Notes: generated by a model from the letters alone, not told the origin. Numbered from the stretch's first letter, positions 31,008 to 40,718 are shown. The stretch: DNA of 64,000 nucleotides from Photobacterium phosphoreum (GCF_002954725.1 NZ_MSCQ01000001.1:1399442-1463441); one strand, 5' to 3'. Numbers and translations are program-made.

Positions 31008-34000
31008 ATGCGAAAAGCGCTAGGAACAGGTTTACTCTTCACTCTTTTATTACTGACTTTAACCGTAATAAGCGCTGTTACTTATAATCATCAAAATAAT
31101 GACGAAACAATCAATAAAATAAAAAACGAACAACGCCAGCAGCAGCATCAACAACAACAACACATTGCACAACAAATTAGTCATACGGTCTCTCACTTCA
31201 AACAGCTTGATTCCTATTTGAAACAACAGTCATGGCAACAAATACTAACACTCTCACAGCGTGATGATTTCATTAACTTTGCAAATAAAATATTCACTAA
31301 TAATACGACGTTAAATAGCATTAGTCTTATTGATTATAAAAATAGTTATCGCTTAAAGATTAGTACCGCAGTTAATAACAATATAACCGTTATAAACAAT
31401 AAAACGATCACTTCTATAACTGAATTAAATGATATTGATCACGCATTTTCACTGGCTGCCAATCAAACCTATATTAATGCGTCACCCCTGCCACTTAACT
31501 ATATTAATTATTATCAACACATTACTATTAATAACTATCAATGGGTTATAAAAATAGAACAGCAGAACCTACCACAGGTTCTCATTAATTTTTCAAATAG
31601 TGATTCCATATCACAACACTTTTGGATCATAAATAATAAAGGTCAAACTTTAATTAATACCGCTAAAAATAGCACATCTATGAATGATAACGACCACCGT
31701 TTTAAACGTCAGAATTTTTCATTGTGGCAACACATACAGCGTTATAATCATCATCAAATAATAAAAGAAAATAACCTTTATACCTATTCACCTCTTTTTA
31801 TTCCAACGAAATTAAAAGCAAGCGTTGATTTTAAATACGGTAATTTATCACCATGGGTATTGGTTTCAAAAGTTAACATTACAAATAATCACAGTATGTT
31901 AGCGTTTATTCAATACCCATTAAATCGATATTTTACTATTTTTATCTTAATCATTATTAGTGGTATTTTTTCACTACTCGCGTTTAGTTATATTAATCGT
32001 CAAAAAACTGAAATCAGTCGTATCAATAGTGTTAGAGACACAACACTTCATCGCTATTATTCTTTAATAGAAAACACCGATTCTGGCATTATTGTCATCA
32101 ATAACAAGCGTAAAATAACAGCGATAAATTCAGCTGCAATAACTATTTTAGATCTAAAAAAAGATGCTCTTCATAAAAACATCATTTCACATATCTCAGC
32201 AATTAATACAAAAATAGATATCGTTGCACTATTAAAAAATATTGATAATCTCGCTTTTAATGATAAGAAAAAAATGCAATTAAAAATCAACACACCTCCA
32301 TTTAAACATTTAGAAATAATTGCCACAAAGATTAATAATAACGATGATAACATCATGCTACATATAATAGATGTCACTTCATGGGTTAAACGTGAGCAAC
32401 AACTTAAAGGCTTATCACGGGCCGTCGAACAAAGCGAAGAAGCGGTTATTATTACTGATAGATTTGGAGTCATTGAGTATGTTAATAGTTCATATGAAAA
32501 AAGCACAGGAGAAAGTTCTAGTGAGATCATAGGGATAAACAGTAAAGCCATTTTTAAACGTTATACTGATGACACTGATAAAATAGATGACATTCAATCA
32601 AAATTGAATCAAGGTCAAACGATTCAACGTATTATTTCACAAAAAAATAATGATACTGTACATTATATTGATAATACCATTTCACCTATTCGCGATAAAA
32701 ATGACCGGATCAGTAATTATATATCAACCAGTAAAGACATTACTGATCGTATCAATTATGAAAATGAATTACATCACCTTGCTCATTATGATCAATTAAC
32801 GGCACTCCCTAACAGAAACATGTTTATTACTGAAGTAGATAAATCACTTTTAAACGCTAAAAAAAATCAGGCGAAGATGTCTATATTAGTGATCGAAATT
32901 GATTTATTTAAAAAATTGCATGATTCATTAGGAAATGACAAAACAGAAAAAATATTGGTTATTATATCAAAGCGTATTCGATCAAATTTAAGAGAAGTTA
33001 ATCTTCTATCTCGCTTGAATAACAATCAATTTGGTATAATTATTCAATCTGTTCAGCAATCAAACTGTATCAATACACTAGCAACACGGTTACTCAATAA
33101 TATTCATGCGCCAATTAGCTATGATGGCAAACTAATTTCAGTATCAGCCAGTATTGGTATTTCACTCCAAACAAAGACAACCACAACTGCTGAACAAATC
33201 ATTAAAAATGCTAATATCGCTTTAAGCTATTCAAAAGATAAAGCTAAAAATCAATATTGCTATTTTAGTCCAGAAATGGAAACAGAAACGACACACAAAT
33301 TAGAGCTAGAATCTGAACTGCGAAAATCAATTAATACGGATCGCTATGAGTTTTACTATCAACCGAAAGTATTAGCGCACTCACATGCACTAACTGGTGT
33401 TGAAGCATTATTACGCTGGCGTGATAAAAATGGCCACTATCAAGCCCCTGTTGATATTATTCCGCTACTTGAATCATCTGGATTAATCCTTGAGGCGGGT
33501 ATATTCCTGATTGAAAAAGCCTGCTGTCAGCTTAAACAGTGGCAACAACAAGGACTCTATATAAATATGGCGATCAATATTTCAGCCCAGCAACTGCTTG
33601 AATCCGATCTAACGACAATTTTAAAAAGTGCGATAAAAAAAGCAGATTGCAACCCAGCCTATCTAGAACTAGAAATCACCGAAAGTGTATTAATGACTAA
33701 TATAGAATTAGCCTATCAAAAACTGATCGACCTTAAAAAGATTGGTATTAAGATCGCCATCGACGATTTTGGCACAGGTTACTCCTCGCTTGCTTACCTA
33801 AGTCGCTTTCCTATTAACATTTTAAAAATAGATCGCGAGTTTGTAAAAGAATTACCCCATAACCAAGATAGCATCACAATCATTAAAGCAATTATTGATC
33901 TTGCCCACAATCTTGGCTTAACCGTTGTTGCTGAAGGTGTTGAAAACATTAAACAAGTTACTTTCCTTGAACAAATTGGGGTTGAAGAGTTCCAAGGCTT

Positions 34001-34085
34001 TTATTTCAACAAACCTCTAACTTGTAGTCATTTCAATCGTCAATATTTATATCAAAAACAACAAATCTCAGATAACACTCTATAA
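31008..34085 (+). CDS. Membrane PAS-GGDEF-EAL protein (likely c-di-GMP phosphodiesterase)
   Basis: A 1025-aa inner-membrane signalling protein. One TM helix (about 7-27), a large Asn- and Gln-rich periplasmic sensor region (about 28-305), a second TM (about 306-328), two PAS domains (about 345-460 and 465-590), a GGDEF domain (about 595-750) and an EAL domain (about 775-1015). The GGDEF signature is degenerate: NNNQF at 671-675 in place of GGDEF, so cyclase activity is not expected. The EAL domain keeps EALLRW (799-804), NISAQQL, ELEITES, IDDFGTGYSS, LKIDREF, VAEGVE and QGFYF, the set needed for phosphodiesterase activity. It probably degrades c-di-GMP, with the dead GGDEF acting as a GTP sensor. 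AAGGA precedes the ATG. Confidence 0.9.
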   Translation: MRKALGTGLLFTLLLLTLTVISAVTYNHQNNDETINKIKNEQRQQQHQQQQHIAQQISHTVSHFKQLDSYLKQQSWQQILTLSQRDDFINFANKIFTNNTTLNSISLIDYKNSYRLKISTAVNNNITVINNKTITSITELNDIDHAFSLAANQTYINASPLPLNYINYYQHITINNYQWVIKIEQQNLPQVLINFSNSDSISQHFWIINNKGQTLINTAKNSTSMNDNDHRFKRQNFSLWQHIQRYNHHQIIKENNLYTYSPLFIPTKLKASVDFKYGNLSPWVLVSKVNITNNHSMLAFIQYPLNRYFTIFILIIISGIFSLLAFSYINRQKTEISRINSVRDTTLHRYYSLIENTDSGIIVINNKRKITAINSAAITILDLKKDALHKNIISHISAINTKIDIVALLKNIDNLAFNDKKKMQLKINTPPFKHLEIIATKINNNDDNIMLHIIDVTSWVKREQQLKGLSRAVEQSEEAVIITDRFGVIEYVNSSYEKSTGESSSEIIGINSKAIFKRYTDDTDKIDDIQSKLNQGQTIQRIISQKNNDTVHYIDNTISPIRDKNDRISNYISTSKDITDRINYENELHHLAHYDQLTALPNRNMFITEVDKSLLNAKKNQAKMSILVIEIDLFKKLHDSLGNDKTEKILVIISKRIRSNLREVNLLSRLNNNQFGIIIQSVQQSNCINTLATRLLNNIHAPISYDGKLISVSASIGISLQTKTTTTAEQIIKNANIALSYSKDKAKNQYCYFSPEMETETTHKLELESELRKSINTDRYEFYYQPKVLAHSHALTGVEALLRWRDKNGHYQAPVDIIPLLESSGLILEAGIFLIEKACCQLKQWQQQGLYINMAINISAQQLLESDLTTILKSAIKKADCNPAYLELEITESVLMTNIELAYQKLIDLKKIGIKIAIDDFGTGYSSLAYLSRFPINILKIDREFVKELPHNQDSITIIKAIIDLAHNLGLTVVAEGVENIKQVTFLEQIGVEEFQGFYFNKPLTCSHFNRQYLYQKQQISDNTL

Positions 34086-34188
34086 GAGTGTTCTCTTATT
34101 TAACGTTGTAGCTTATTATTAAAGATATACGCCATTTTATTGTTAATCATAAGTGGATTCTTTTTTGATTACTTTGTAGGACGTCACA

Positions 34189-34530
34189 ATGAGTTTTAGT
34201 GATCACTTAGATAACTTTATTAAGCAACGGGAACAATTTGGCCACCAGCCAAATCGAATGCAAAAGCGCAATTCTTATATTGTCGTTGACGCAACAGATC
34301 AGAGCAAAGCACGTGAAGCTATGGCAAAAGAGCAAGAACATGCCACCTTACGTGCAGAGCAAGAAACAAAACAATATCATCAACGTATTCGTGGCCGCTG
34401 TGTACTCCCTAGTGAAGCACAAGCACAACAACAGCGTCAAAATGATACTCGCCCAGCAGATCCAGATCGCATTGCATACATTCAACAACTGAAAAAAGAG
34501 CTCAAACTAAAAAAATATAACACTGAATAA
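34189..34530 (+). CDS. Hypothetical charged, Gln-rich protein
   Basis: A 113-aa protein that I do not recognise. It has no signal peptide or membrane segment. It is rich in Gln, Arg, Lys and Glu. The region from about 38 to 66 (ATDQSKAREAMAKEQEH...) and the C-terminal IAYIQQLKKELKLKK look helical or coiled-coil, and the middle (EAQAQQQRQNDTRPADP) looks disordered. AGGA eight bases before the ATG, and a terminator just after the stop, support it as a real gene. It follows the GGDEF/EAL gene by 103 bases on the same strand. No function is proposed. Confidence 0.7.
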   Translation: MSFSDHLDNFIKQREQFGHQPNRMQKRNSYIVVDATDQSKAREAMAKEQEHATLRAEQETKQYHQRIRGRCVLPSEAQAQQQRQNDTRPADPDRIAYIQQLKKELKLKKYNTE

Positions 34531-34536
34531 CCTTGT

Positions 34537-34561
34537 GCTCTTAGAAAAAGAGCCTTTTTTA
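34537..34561 (+). terminator. Terminator after the hypothetical gene
   Basis: GCTCTT/AAGAGC stem with an AGAAA loop, then C and a run of T. Confidence 0.75.
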
Positions 34562-35388
34562 CCTGATATATTCTTTTAGTGTCATTTTATCTTAATGATA
34601 GCGGTATTCTATTATCGTTATCATTAAGGTTATTCTCTTATTCATATAGCTTTTTATTACGATTCTTTTTCCTTTCTGATCTTTGTTGTCGATTATGCAA
34701 GTAAAGCAATGCAAGATTATTATTCTCACCCAATGAGATAATATCTCATAAACAATCGTTCATATTGAACTAATTTATCTTACCTATAGCTAATTATCTT
34801 TCCAAAATATTCATCAATAAAAAAATTCACTCACCTTTTATTGCTAATAACCGCAAAAAAAGCCTCTATTTGCTATTTTGTACAATGTTTAATAACTTTT
34901 TTTGTTTTTTTATCCCTCTTTTTCAAAGCCTAACCAATAGGATATCTATTACAAACCCTATTTTCTCAGATAATGAGAATTAGCACTTTTTTTTATATTA
35001 CATTCACGACAACTAAATTTTCAATTTAACCTTTGCATTACAGCCTTTAAATAAAAAGAATGCCGTACCCTATACTAAAAAAACATTTAAAATAAAATAT
35101 AACACCTTGATTATGAAAAATTAACAGCACAAGAGAAGTAAAAAAACGCACACTCAATTATGTTTATATTGATAATAAACACTAAAACACAATAAGATCG
35201 AACAACTAACAAAAAGAACCAAAAATTTAACAATAAACCATATAAAAAAACGACTACTCAATAATATCTAAATAGATAAACCGTAAAAACACCAACCATC
35301 TAACACGCTAGCAATTAAATAGCAATATGGTAAGAATGCCTTTTTGGAGTTAAAATTAGCACCAAAGAAGTAAAAAAGAAGATTTTAA
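34562..35388. other. Long AT-rich gap before gltS with three dyads
   Basis: An 827-base gene-free stretch, very AT-rich with A runs toward its right end. It holds three dyads. CTTAATGATAGCG (34591-34603) pairs with CGTTATCATTAAG (34616-34628) with one mismatch. ATGAGATA-A-TATCTCAT (34733-34749) is a perfect palindrome. TTCTCA/TGAGAA (34963-34979) surrounds GATAA. The last two share the words TGAGA/TCTCA and could be operator sites for a regulator of gltS. I see no ORF or known RNA family. Confidence 0.45.
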
Positions 35389-36615
35389 ATGACCACAACT
35401 ATTCATGTTAATGAGCTCGAATCATTGCTCATCGCAATAATCGTGCTTTTTCTTGGCTACTTTATTAATACTAAAGTCAAGATTTTAAGAAAGTATAATA
35501 TTCCAGAGCCAATTGTTGGCGGACTTGTCATTGCTTTTATTATCACCTTTTTCCATTTCCAAGGTTTTGACATTAATTTCAAGTTAGGTATGCAAGACAC
35601 GTTAATGCAAATGTTCTTTGCAACTGTAGGACTTGCAGCAAGCTATAAATTGTTAATGAAAGGCGGTTCACGTGTATTCCTATTTTTAGGGGTAGCGACA
35701 GTCTTTATCATTATTCAAGATGCCGTCGGCGTAGGTATGAGTAAGGCGCTAGGTTTAGATCCGTTACTTGGCCTTATTGTTGGTTCAATCACTCTTTCAG
35801 GCGGTCACGGTACGGGTGCTGCTTGGTCACAAACTTTTGCTACCGACTATGGTCTAAATACGTTAGAACTATCAATGGCGGCTGCAACGTTTGGTCTGAT
35901 CATGGGGGGTATCATCGGCGGGCCAATTGCACAACGATTAATCAATAAGCATAAGTTAAAATCTGATTTTGGTGAAAGTGGAAATCATCACATTGAACAC
36001 CCAGACTTAATCACTTACAGCGATCGTGAAGAAGACCGCATAACCTCTAAAAATACTATTGAAGTATTATTTATTTTATTGGTTTGTGTTGCAGGTGCAT
36101 CGCACTTTAAAGACTTTATTGATGGACTTGGCATCAGTGCATTACGTATTCCTGAATTCGTGTATGCCTTATTCATTGGTGTCTTTATTACCAATGTCTG
36201 TGAAGGCACTAAGTGCTATAAAATCAACAAAGAAACCGTTGATGCCCTTGGTACCATCTCATTGTCCTTATTCTTAGCAATGGCACTGATGAGCTTGCAT
36301 CTGTGGGAACTGATGGATTTGGCCATGCCAATGTTGATTATTCTTGCAGTTCAGACGGTGGTATTAGGGCTGTTTACCTATTTTGTTACGTTCCGCGTAA
36401 TGGGCAGTAACTATGACGCCGCGATTATTGCTGGCGGTCACTGTGGCTTTGGTATGGGCGCAACACCAACAGCAGTTATGAACATGGGTTCATTAGTGTC
36501 AAGAAATGGTCCATCACCACAAGCTTTCATGGTTGTGCCTATCGTTGGTGCTTTCTTTATTGATATCACTAACCTGCTAGTACTTCAGGGTTATATTAGT
36601 TTTCTTGGTCACTAA
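35389..36615 (+). CDS. gltS: Sodium/glutamate symporter GltS
   Basis: A 408-aa inner-membrane carrier that imports glutamate with Na+. It follows E. coli GltS (401 aa) along its length: KYNIPEPIVGGLV near the start, the re-entrant loop motif ITLSGGHGTGAAWS, AAATFGLIMGGIIGGP, and the second repeat motif GGHCGFGMGATPTA followed by FMVVPIVGAFFIDITN. The two GG-rich motifs mark the inverted repeat halves of the ESS family. A long AT-rich leader precedes it and a strong terminator follows, so it is probably monocistronic. Confidence 0.95.
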   Translation: MTTTIHVNELESLLIAIIVLFLGYFINTKVKILRKYNIPEPIVGGLVIAFIITFFHFQGFDINFKLGMQDTLMQMFFATVGLAASYKLLMKGGSRVFLFLGVATVFIIIQDAVGVGMSKALGLDPLLGLIVGSITLSGGHGTGAAWSQTFATDYGLNTLELSMAAATFGLIMGGIIGGPIAQRLINKHKLKSDFGESGNHHIEHPDLITYSDREEDRITSKNTIEVLFILLVCVAGASHFKDFIDGLGISALRIPEFVYALFIGVFITNVCEGTKCYKINKETVDALGTISLSLFLAMALMSLHLWELMDLAMPMLIILAVQTVVLGLFTYFVTFRVMGSNYDAAIIAGGHCGFGMGATPTAVMNMGSLVSRNGPSPQAFMVVPIVGAFFIDITNLLVLQGYISFLGH

Positions 36616-36641
36616 CACTAACAACGCGTTCTAATACATTG

Positions 36642-36697
36642 AAAAAAGGGAAGATACTTTTTCTATTTATAGTTAAAGCATATCTTCCCTTTTTTTG
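36642..36697 (+). terminator. Terminator after gltS
   Basis: AAAAAAGGGAAGATA pairs with TATCTTCCCTTTTTT across a long AT-rich loop with further AAA/TTT pairing. It ends in a T run. Confidence 0.87.
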
Positions 36698-36914
36698 TTT
36701 TAAAACTATTAACCGCTAGCCTCTTTGTAAGTTTCACCCTCACTTTTTTGCTGTTTTGTAACAAGGAATGTCTGACTAATATCATATTTTTTTTATGTTG
36801 TTACACTCCGCGCTCTTTCTAAAGTTTGACTTTAGTCATCATACTAAATCATTCTCTTATCGTTGTTTTTCTCTTTAATTTAACAACGCTAAGAATCAAT
36901 TAATTGAGTTCTCT

Positions 36915-38138
36915 ATGAAAAAATTTGATCGAGCTATACAGATCCTAGTAGCAGGTTTCTGTATCAACTTATGTATGGGTATCCTTTATGCTTGGAGTGT
37001 GTTTAAAAAAGCACTCGTTGTCGATTTAGGCTGGTCGAATGCGGACGCATCACTGCCTTACACTGTTGCAATTATTACTTTTGCTTTATCACTATTAGTT
37101 GCAGGTATTCTTCAAGATCGCATGGGCCCACGCCGCGTACTTATTCTGGGTACTGTAATGGTTGGTTTAGGCATGATCGTATCAAGCTTTGCAACCACAC
37201 CAATGATGTTAGTGCTTACGTTTGGTGTTATGACAGGTAGCGGCATCGGCTTTGGTTACGCTTGTTTAAGCCCATCAGCAATGAAATGGTTCCACCCTTC
37301 GAAAAAAGGATTGGTTAACGGTTTAATTGCGGCAGGTTTTGGACTGGCGGCAGTTTACTTAGCACCACTAACATCAACACTGATTGCTGAATATGGCATC
37401 AACACTAGCTTCCTTGTTTTAGGTATTGCGGTATTGGTTATCGCTGTGCCACTCGCATTTACCATTAACAATCCACCAGCGGGCTATGTTCCTGAAGCAC
37501 CAGCGGGTTATAAATCAACATCAACTAAGCCTGCTGATATTAATTGGCGTGGCATGCTAAAAACACCACAGTTTTACTCATTATGGGTAATGTTCGCATT
37601 TGCTTCAGCTGCGGGTTTGATGATCATTGGTAATATTACGTCTATTGCAGCAACACAAGCGGACATCACTGATGCCGCTTACCTGGTTGTAATTCTAGCT
37701 ATTTTCAACTCTGGTGGTCGTGTTGCAGCAGGTATTATGTCAGACAAAATTGGTGGCGTTAAAACACTGATGATTGCTTTCGTAATGCAAGGCATCAATA
37801 TGGTGATGTTTGCTACATTTGACTCTGAGTTCACGCTAATTATTGGTGCCGCTGTAGCGGGTGTTGGTTACGGTACATTATTGGCTGTATTCCCATCAAT
37901 TATTGCTGATTTCTATGGTCTGAAAAACTACGGTGCTAACTATGGTGTACTTTACACCGCATGGGGTGTAAGTGGCTTTATCGGTCCTGTTGTTGCCGCA
38001 TTCGCTGTTGATACGACGGGCACTTACACATTGGCTTATACGGTGTGTTCTGTAATGATCGCGGTTGCCGTTGTATTATCAGTTATCACTAAAAAAGTAG
38101 ATACTGAAGCGCTAGAGAAAAAACTCGCTACGGCATAA
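36915..38138 (+). CDS. MFS transporter, OFA (oxalate/formate antiporter) family
   Basis: A 407-aa permease with 12 hydrophobic segments. OFA-type features: NLCMGILYAWSVFKK in TM1, LQDRMGPRRVL as the TM2-3 loop, GIGFGYACLSPSAMKWFHPSKKGLVNGL in TM4-5, and GVGYGTLLAVFPSI...FYGLKNYGANYGVLYTAWGVSG in the second half. E. coli YhjX is a family member that responds to pyruvate. Substrates in the family include oxalate, formate and other monocarboxylates. The actual substrate here is unknown. It is a single gene with its own promoter gap and terminator. Confidence 0.87.
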   Translation: MKKFDRAIQILVAGFCINLCMGILYAWSVFKKALVVDLGWSNADASLPYTVAIITFALSLLVAGILQDRMGPRRVLILGTVMVGLGMIVSSFATTPMMLVLTFGVMTGSGIGFGYACLSPSAMKWFHPSKKGLVNGLIAAGFGLAAVYLAPLTSTLIAEYGINTSFLVLGIAVLVIAVPLAFTINNPPAGYVPEAPAGYKSTSTKPADINWRGMLKTPQFYSLWVMFAFASAAGLMIIGNITSIAATQADITDAAYLVVILAIFNSGGRVAAGIMSDKIGGVKTLMIAFVMQGINMVMFATFDSEFTLIIGAAVAGVGYGTLLAVFPSIIADFYGLKNYGANYGVLYTAWGVSGFIGPVVAAFAVDTTGTYTLAYTVCSVMIAVAVVLSVITKKVDTEALEKKLATA

Positions 38139-38142
38139 TCAC

Positions 38143-38170
38143 TATTTAGCTTAAAATATTTAGCTTAAAA
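38143..38170 (+). repeat. Perfect 14-base tandem duplication
   Basis: TATTTAGCTTAAAA occurs twice in direct succession (38143-38156, 38157-38170), just after the MFS gene and before its terminator. Confidence 0.9.
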
Positions 38171-38172
38171 AT

Positions 38173-38198
38173 AAAGCCCAACATCACGTTGGGCTTTG
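38173..38198 (+). terminator. Terminator after the OFA-family MFS gene
   Basis: AAAGCCCAAC/GTTGGGCTTT stem with an ATCAC loop. The T run after it is short and broken. Confidence 0.8.
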
Positions 38199-38409
38199 TC
38201 GTTTTACTTACGGCTATTACAACCTTATTTGTCTGATCTCCCATAATCATCACTGCATACGCTTTATTTCAAACCAATTCCCAACAAAACTAGACCTTTA
38301 TATATATTTTCCTATACTTGTATTTGTTAATGTATTGTTAACGGCTTATTAATTATTAAGTTAGTAACGACATATTGCTTTAACTATTGACCAGACAAGG
38401 AAGGTACTA

Positions 38410-39441
38410 ATGGCTAAAAAAATAACAGGTGTATTAGCAATACTTGCCGCATCTGCCACTCTATTTGCAGCGAATGTAAACGCCGCTGACAGCACACTTG
38501 ATAAAGTTAAAAAACAGGGTTATGTCCAATGTGGTGTCAGTGCTGGCTTACCTGGGTTTTCAAACCCTAACGCTAAAGGTCAATGGGAAGGTCTTGATGT
38601 CGAATTTTGTCAAGCTATTGCTGCAGCAACATTAGGTGATAAAACCAAAGTTAAATATATTCCTCTCACTGCCAAAGAACGTTTTACCGCCTTACAATCA
38701 GGTGAAATTGATATTTTGTCACGAAATACTACGTGGACACTGCACCGTGATACCTCTCTTGGCCTTAATTTTACTGGTGTAAGCTATTATGATGGTCAAG
38801 GCTTCATGGTCAAAAAAGACATGGGAATAAAAAGTGCTAAAGAACTTGATGGTGCAGCTGTTTGTGTGCAATCAGGTACGACAACAGAGCTTAATTTAGC
38901 GGATTACTTTCGCGTTAATGGCATGAAATATAAACCTGTTGTCTTTGATACTGCACCTCAAACATCAAAAGGCTTTGATTCTGGACGCTGTGATGTACTC
39001 ACCACCGACCAATCAGGCTTATATGCTCTACGCTTAAACCTCAAAGATCCAACATCAGCCGTCGTTCTTCCAGAGATCATTTCTAAAGAACCACTCGGGC
39101 CTGTTGTTCGTCAAGGTGATGATCAATGGTTCAATATTGTACGTTGGACACTGTTTACTATGATTAACGCTGAAGAATTTAATGTTACCTCAGCCAATGT
39201 TGAACAACTTAAAAAAGACTCAAAAGATCCCACTATCCGTCGCTTAATTGGCCTTGATGGTCCTAAAGGTAAAGGACTAGGATTAAATGATGATTGGGGT
39301 TTCCAGATAATTAAACAAGTCGGTAACTATGGTGAAAGCTTCCACCGTACTGTGGGTTTAGGCTCCCCACTTAAAATTGAACGAGGATTAAACGCCTTGT
39401 GGACCAATGGTGGTATTCAATACGCGCCACCGATTCGTTAA
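38410..39441 (+). CDS. aapJ: General L-amino acid-binding protein AapJ
   Basis: A 343-aa periplasmic binding protein. The signal peptide spans about residues 1-25 (cleavage near NVNAA). The mature protein has the long type of amino-acid-binding fold typical of AapJ/BztA: VKKQGYVQCGVSAGLPGFSNPN, GLDVEFCQAIAAA, LQSGEIDILSRNTTWTLHRD and the C-terminal LNDDWGFQIIKQVGNYGE. AapJQMP systems import a broad range of L-amino acids, notably glutamate, aspartate and glutamine. GGAAGG precedes the ATG. A stable hairpin separates it from aapQ. Confidence 0.93.
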   Translation: MAKKITGVLAILAASATLFAANVNAADSTLDKVKKQGYVQCGVSAGLPGFSNPNAKGQWEGLDVEFCQAIAAATLGDKTKVKYIPLTAKERFTALQSGEIDILSRNTTWTLHRDTSLGLNFTGVSYYDGQGFMVKKDMGIKSAKELDGAAVCVQSGTTTELNLADYFRVNGMKYKPVVFDTAPQTSKGFDSGRCDVLTTDQSGLYALRLNLKDPTSAVVLPEIISKEPLGPVVRQGDDQWFNIVRWTLFTMINAEEFNVTSANVEQLKKDSKDPTIRRLIGLDGPKGKGLGLNDDWGFQIIKQVGNYGESFHRTVGLGSPLKIERGLNALWTNGGIQYAPPIR

Positions 39442-39465
39442 TAACAACTATTAACAAATACAAAA

Positions 39466-39484
39466 GGGAGCTGTCATAGCTCCC
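39466..39484 (+). promoter_or_regulatory. Intercistronic hairpin between aapJ and aapQ
   Basis: GGGAGCT/AGCTCCC stem of seven pairs with a GTCAT loop and no T run. Hairpins at this place in binding-protein operons typically protect the upstream mRNA, giving more binding protein than permease. Confidence 0.6.
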
Positions 39485-39516
39485 TCTGTACATCTCAATG
39501 GATATGAGGATGTTGT

Positions 39517-40716
39517 ATGGAAGTCCCCTCAAAGACGAATAGATCACAGACAAAATCTCGTCATCAAGACCTGTTTTATAATCCTACTTTTCGCGCCGTA
39601 ATATTTCAAATTGTTGCGGTAGCGGCTCTGGCTTTTTTCTTTTATAGCATCATCAATAATGCATTAACTAACCTTGAAACACGTGGTATTGCGACTGGTT
39701 TTGATTTTCTTAGTCAAGAGGCAGGATTTGGTATTGGTTTAACGCTTATCGATTATGATGAAACCTTCAGTTATGGCCGAACATTTTTTGTTGGCTTGCT
39801 TAATACCGCGTTAATTGCCGTTCTTGGTGTCATTCTCGCGACAGTTTTAGGTTTTATTATCGGTATTGCCCGCTTATCACCTAACTGGTTAGTCAGTCGT
39901 TTTGCAGCTTTCTATATTGAAATTTTTCGTAATATTCCCTTATTACTGCAAATTTTCTTTTGGTACTTTGCAGTATTACAGGTTCTACCCTCGCCAAGAC
40001 AAAGCCTCCAGTTTGGCGACAGTATTTTCCTTAATGTACGCGGTTTATCAGTACCAAGCCCTGTTTTTGAACAAGGCTCTAGTATGATATTTATCTCACT
40101 GCTTATCGCGTTAATCATAGCAATGAGTTATCAATATTATGCAAAGAAAAAACAACAAAATACGGGTAAACAATCTCCAGTATTGATTGTAAGTCTCGCG
40201 GTTATTATCTTACTACCGCTATTGGCTTTCTTTGTTAGTGGCAAGCCGATCAGTATTGATTACCCCGCGCTCAAAGGATTTAACTTCAGTGGTGGTATTA
40301 CAGTGTTACCAGAGCTCGCCGCATTGTTACTCGCACTCAGTATTTATACCGCGTCTTTTATTGCTGAAATTGTTCGATCTGGCATTAATGCCGTCAATCA
40401 TGGTCAAACTGAAGCCGCTGAAGCATTAGGATTAACCCGTAATAAAACATTGCGCTTAATTGTGATCCCACAGGCCATGCGGATCATCATCCCTCCCCTT
40501 ACCAGCCAATATTTAAACCTCACTAAAAACTCCTCGCTTGCAATGGCAATTGGTTATCCTGATTTAGTGTCGGTATTTGCTGGCACCACCCTCAATCAAA
40601 CAGGGCAAGCGATTGAGATTATCGCGATGACAATGGCGGTTTATTTAAGCCTAAGTCTCATCACATCACTGCTGATGAATATCTATAACAAAAAAATGGC
40701 ACTGGTTGAGAGGTAA
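39517..40716 (+). CDS. aapQ: General L-amino acid ABC transporter permease AapQ
   Basis: A 399-aa inner-membrane permease. It has the N-terminal extension typical of AapQ/BztB. The conserved permease part is split: LNTALIAVLGVILATVLGF and FRNIPLLLQIFFWY come before a long insert (about residues 150-260), and the EAA loop (QTEAAEALGLTRNKTLRLIVIPQAMRI) comes after it. GAGGA lies six bases before the ATG. The gap to aapM is two bases. Confidence 0.93.
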   Translation: MEVPSKTNRSQTKSRHQDLFYNPTFRAVIFQIVAVAALAFFFYSIINNALTNLETRGIATGFDFLSQEAGFGIGLTLIDYDETFSYGRTFFVGLLNTALIAVLGVILATVLGFIIGIARLSPNWLVSRFAAFYIEIFRNIPLLLQIFFWYFAVLQVLPSPRQSLQFGDSIFLNVRGLSVPSPVFEQGSSMIFISLLIALIIAMSYQYYAKKKQQNTGKQSPVLIVSLAVIILLPLLAFFVSGKPISIDYPALKGFNFSGGITVLPELAALLLALSIYTASFIAEIVRSGINAVNHGQTEAAEALGLTRNKTLRLIVIPQAMRIIIPPLTSQYLNLTKNSSLAMAIGYPDLVSVFAGTTLNQTGQAIEIIAMTMAVYLSLSLITSLLMNIYNKKMALVER

Positions 40717-40718
40717 CC

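Noticed and set aside
40230-40430. Extra plus-strand frame inside aapQ
   Set aside because: It is a shadow of the permease gene, without SD or recognisable sequence.
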